Positions 5,428-7,177 of a DNA stretch of 7,177 nt are shown here, piece by piece. This stretch comes from Christensenella sp. UBA941 (GTDB lineage Bacteria > Bacillota > Clostridia > Christensenellales > UBA941): NCBI GenBank assembly GCA_002293365.1, contig DBDD01000294.1, forward strand, positions 1 through 7,177, read 5' to 3'. Position 1 is the first letter of the stretch. Every line of letters starts with the position of its first letter. Position numbers and translations under genes: made by a program. A model generated the notes under the pieces. The model saw nothing but the letters and a program-made list of their open reading frames with translations. It had not been told where the DNA came from and did not search any database.

Positions 5428-5433
5428 TATAAT
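5428..5433 (+). promoter_or_regulatory. Possible -10 box of the methyltransferase gene
   Basis: A perfect TATAAT lies 36 bp before the methyltransferase ATG, but there is no good -35 box at the usual spacing. It sits just outside the relaxase remnant, so a new promoter at the junction is possible. Confidence 0.3.
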
Positions 5434-5469
5434 GAAAATAACAATGAATCACTTTGCCGGAGTGCGGAT

Positions 5470-6090
5470 ATGGAAATACGCTACAGATCAGCCACTTTCA
5501 TTTATGACTTGCTGGATGTGATATATTTTCGCAATAAGCAGCGCAGCCCGCGAACAGTATTATCCGGCTTCATTTCCAACCCGGCGGCGCGGGTGCTGGA
5601 CGTTTGCGCCGGAACGGGCAGTAACAGCCTACTGATTGCGCAACGCTACCCGAACGCACAGATAACGGCGCTGGATTCATCAGAAAACATGCTCAAAATA
5701 GCGGACAGTAAATTCCACAAGGCAGGGGTCGGCAATGCCGAAACTGTCGTCGCGGACGCTTGCGACACCGGCTATGACGATAATACATTTGATGTTGTGA
5801 TCCTGTCGTTGGTATTGCATGAATTGGACAGTGATTTACAAAGAGCGATGCTTACTGAATCGAAACGGGTGTTGCGTGACGATGGACGCATACTTATTTT
5901 AGAATGGGAACAACCACAAAAGCTATTCCAGCGGCTAAAGTTTTCGCTTCTCAAGCTGGTTGAGCCAGCGGAGTTTAAGTGTTTTCTGCAAAAAGACCTC
6001 TCCGAATATTTCCGCTCATTTGGCTTAATCGTGCTTGAAAAACAAAGCTGTGACTATTCGCCGGTTTTGGTGTTGTCTAAACGGGCGTGA
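5470..6090 (+). CDS. Class I SAM-dependent methyltransferase (206 aa), UbiE-like
   Basis: The protein has the full Rossmann methyltransferase core. Motif I is VLDVCAGTGSNS (about 42-53, SAM glycine loop). The acidic end of strand 2 is in ALDSSENMLKIA (67-78), then VVADACD (93-99), FDVVILSLVLHEL (109-121) and the post-core ESKRVLRDDGRILILEW (134-150). The pattern resembles UbiE/MenG-type small-molecule methyltransferases, but the substrate cannot be told and true MenG is somewhat longer. The ATG at 5470 has GGAG 7 nt upstream. It is the only plus-strand gene in the window, reads away from the relaxase remnant and converges on the SIR2 gene. Its GC content is clearly higher than that of the SIR2 gene. 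It is likely cargo, or flanking sequence joined by the deletion that removed the relaxase N-terminus. Confidence 0.88.
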   Translation: MEIRYRSATFIYDLLDVIYFRNKQRSPRTVLSGFISNPAARVLDVCAGTGSNSLLIAQRYPNAQITALDSSENMLKIADSKFHKAGVGNAETVVADACDTGYDDNTFDVVILSLVLHELDSDLQRAMLTESKRVLRDDGRILILEWEQPQKLFQRLKFSLLKLVEPAEFKCFLQKDLSEYFRSFGLIVLEKQSCDYSPVLVLSKRA

Positions 6091-6095
6091 GGGCT

Positions 6096-6132
6096 ACACA
6101 GTTTCGGGCCAGATTGTCCCGCAGCCCTGTGT
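6096..6132 (+). repeat. Dispersed hairpin family, copy 4
   Basis: The core at 6106-6120 fits GGGCYNNNTTGNCCC with a 4-bp CGGG/CCCG stem. After an unpaired stretch the outer arms ACACAG (6096-6101) and CTGTGT (6127-6132) pair perfectly. It starts 5 bp after the methyltransferase stop. No T-run follows, so terminator function is doubtful. Confidence 0.5.
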
Positions 6133-6188
6133 GATAGATAGAAGATCGTTTGATTTAATGGAAAATAAGAAATTTGTACTAAGCTAAT

Positions 6189-7177
6189 TTATATACCTTT
6201 TAATAAAGTATTCAAACGTGAGGCACCCCGTGATTTCGCCTTAGCGTAGTCCTTGAGTTTTCCAAGAAAATCTTTAGGTATAGAGCCTTTTCGTGAGTTC
6301 CAAGTGTTATTAGCCGCATAGCTGTCACCAAGTTTATCTCCTATGTATACTGCTAGTTCGCATAATGAATCAGCAAGCAATTGAAAAAATGCTTCTGGCA
6401 TATTTTTAATCCCCATGTTTTCAATAATATCCAACAATACTTTTAACCGCTTATCGTATGCATCGAACGCATAAGGCTGCGCAGATTCTTCTTTTAATAT
6501 CTCAATTACATTTTCCAGAAATGATTTATAATTTGTATATATATAGCGAAAATCTGGTGACAATCCCTCTACAAATTTTATTGTATCTATACGATGGGTT
6601 GCATCATTTACAAATTCTGCTACATGGTTATCGATATCTGAAGAAAAGTAAATTATCTTATCACGAACGGATTCGACCTTTCTGCTATATTCATCTCGAT
6701 ATTGATCAAAATAAGCAATTAAGTTGTTAAAAAAACTTTTCACATTATTAATTTCGAAAATAATAACCCCAGACGGATCACGGTATGGTTTTTCTTTGGA
6801 ATTTTCAGTATATAGTAGCTGTATTATTGGATAATCAAATCCATCAGTAACATTAGTATATACATTCTTACTCCAATCAACGGCTGAAATTACATTAATA
6901 TCGCCAAGCGCATAGCCGACCATTAATACTAGCGATTCCTTAATTAAAAAAGGTAGACGCGATTGTCGATAATCATTGGGGCGAAATAAAGAAACATAAT
7001 CTTCATTCGTTATTATGATACTGCTAGGAATCGTTTTTATTCCATGTATATGATAAATCGGAGTAAGGCAGTTGACTTTCAAAAAACTATCATCAGGAGC
7101 TAATGAAAAAGCTCTTTCGGGAAGAAGCGTTTCCAACATGGTATCATAATTTGTTGGGGCCTGTGAAACTTTTTCTG
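6189..7177 (-). CDS. SIR2-family protein, probable NAD-consuming defence effector; 5' end outside the window
   Basis: The minus-strand frame is open to the right edge, giving the last 328 residues; the true start and the NAD-binding GAG motif are not in view. The visible part begins with PTNYDTMLE (the T-x-N-x-D element of sirtuins), followed by PIYHIHG with the likely catalytic histidine. Next come SIIITNEDY and LVLMVGYALGDINV, the closing part of a SIR2_2 domain. About 200 residues of mainly helical sequence follow, ending in a basic tail (KAKSRGASRLNTLLKGI). Bacterial proteins of this kind deplete NAD during phage infection in several systems (Thoeris ThsA, DSR, SIR2-HerA); which system this belongs to cannot be told. 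There is no transmembrane segment. The gene is notably AT-rich against the relaxase and recombinase remnants, which suggests separate acquisition. Partners may lie beyond the edge. Confidence 0.8.
   Translation of the reverse strand, partial: EKVSQAPTNYDTMLETLLPERAFSLAPDDSFLKVNCLTPIYHIHGIKTIPSSIIITNEDYVSLFRPNDYRQSRLPFLIKESLVLMVGYALGDINVISAVDWSKNVYTNVTDGFDYPIIQLLYTENSKEKPYRDPSGVIIFEINNVKSFFNNLIAYFDQYRDEYSRKVESVRDKIIYFSSDIDNHVAEFVNDATHRIDTIKFVEGLSPDFRYIYTNYKSFLENVIEILKEESAQPYAFDAYDKRLKVLLDIIENMGIKNMPEAFFQLLADSLCELAVYIGDKLGDSYAANNTWNSRKGSIPKDFLGKLKDYAKAKSRGASRLNTLLKGI

Noticed and set aside
6458..6730. 90-codon plus-strand open frame
   Set aside because: Antisense to the SIR2 gene and an expected shadow in AT-rich coding sequence.

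Overview
The window looks like part of a decayed, cargo-bearing integrative mobilisable element from a low-to-mid GC Bacillota genome, most likely a gut-type clostridium. The reasons are purine-rich Shine-Dalgarno sites in front of most genes, a large serine recombinase of the Tn4451/TnpX kind, a sigma-region-4 protein and a relaxase tail typical of clostridial elements, and short XRE, flavodoxin and DUF4386 genes of clear Firmicute type. All assignments come from reading the sequence and from memory of the families; no database search was possible.

Layout, left to right. Positions 1-1330 hold the recombination end, all on the minus strand: a sigma-region-4-like protein, a 56-residue conserved small protein, and a large serine recombinase running off the left edge. 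The recombinase has lost its catalytic N-terminal domain, because an in-frame TAG sits directly before the surviving reading frame, although a good promoter remains in front of it. Positions 1370-2190 hold a PhoB/OmpR-type regulator with a degenerate receiver, a strong terminator, and three TGAAAT boxes spaced exactly 22 bp apart. Positions 2357-3510 hold a flavodoxin gene followed 14 bp later by a DUF4386 membrane protein. Positions 3555-3718 form a long imperfect palindrome, probably a MITE-like element. Positions 3839-4541 hold a tightly coupled pair, a four-helix membrane protein and a short XRE repressor.

Positions 4542-5007 have no gene but are dense in hairpins, and one of them resembles an oriT. 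Positions 5008-5415 hold the C-terminal tail of a relaxase without its nuclease domain. A class I SAM methyltransferase lies on the plus strand (5470-6090). Convergent to it, an AT-rich SIR2-family gene, probably an NAD-consuming antiphage effector, runs off the right edge.

Taken together, both mobility enzymes are truncated, while regulatory genes, cargo and candidate cis-acting sites remain. The element probably cannot move by itself but might be moved in trans. The most unusual signal is a family of four dispersed hairpins (743-757, 2246-2260, 4882-4896, 6106-6120). They share a core GGGCYNNNTTGNCCC, all in the same orientation, while the outer stems differ in sequence but stay complementary. 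All four lie between genes.
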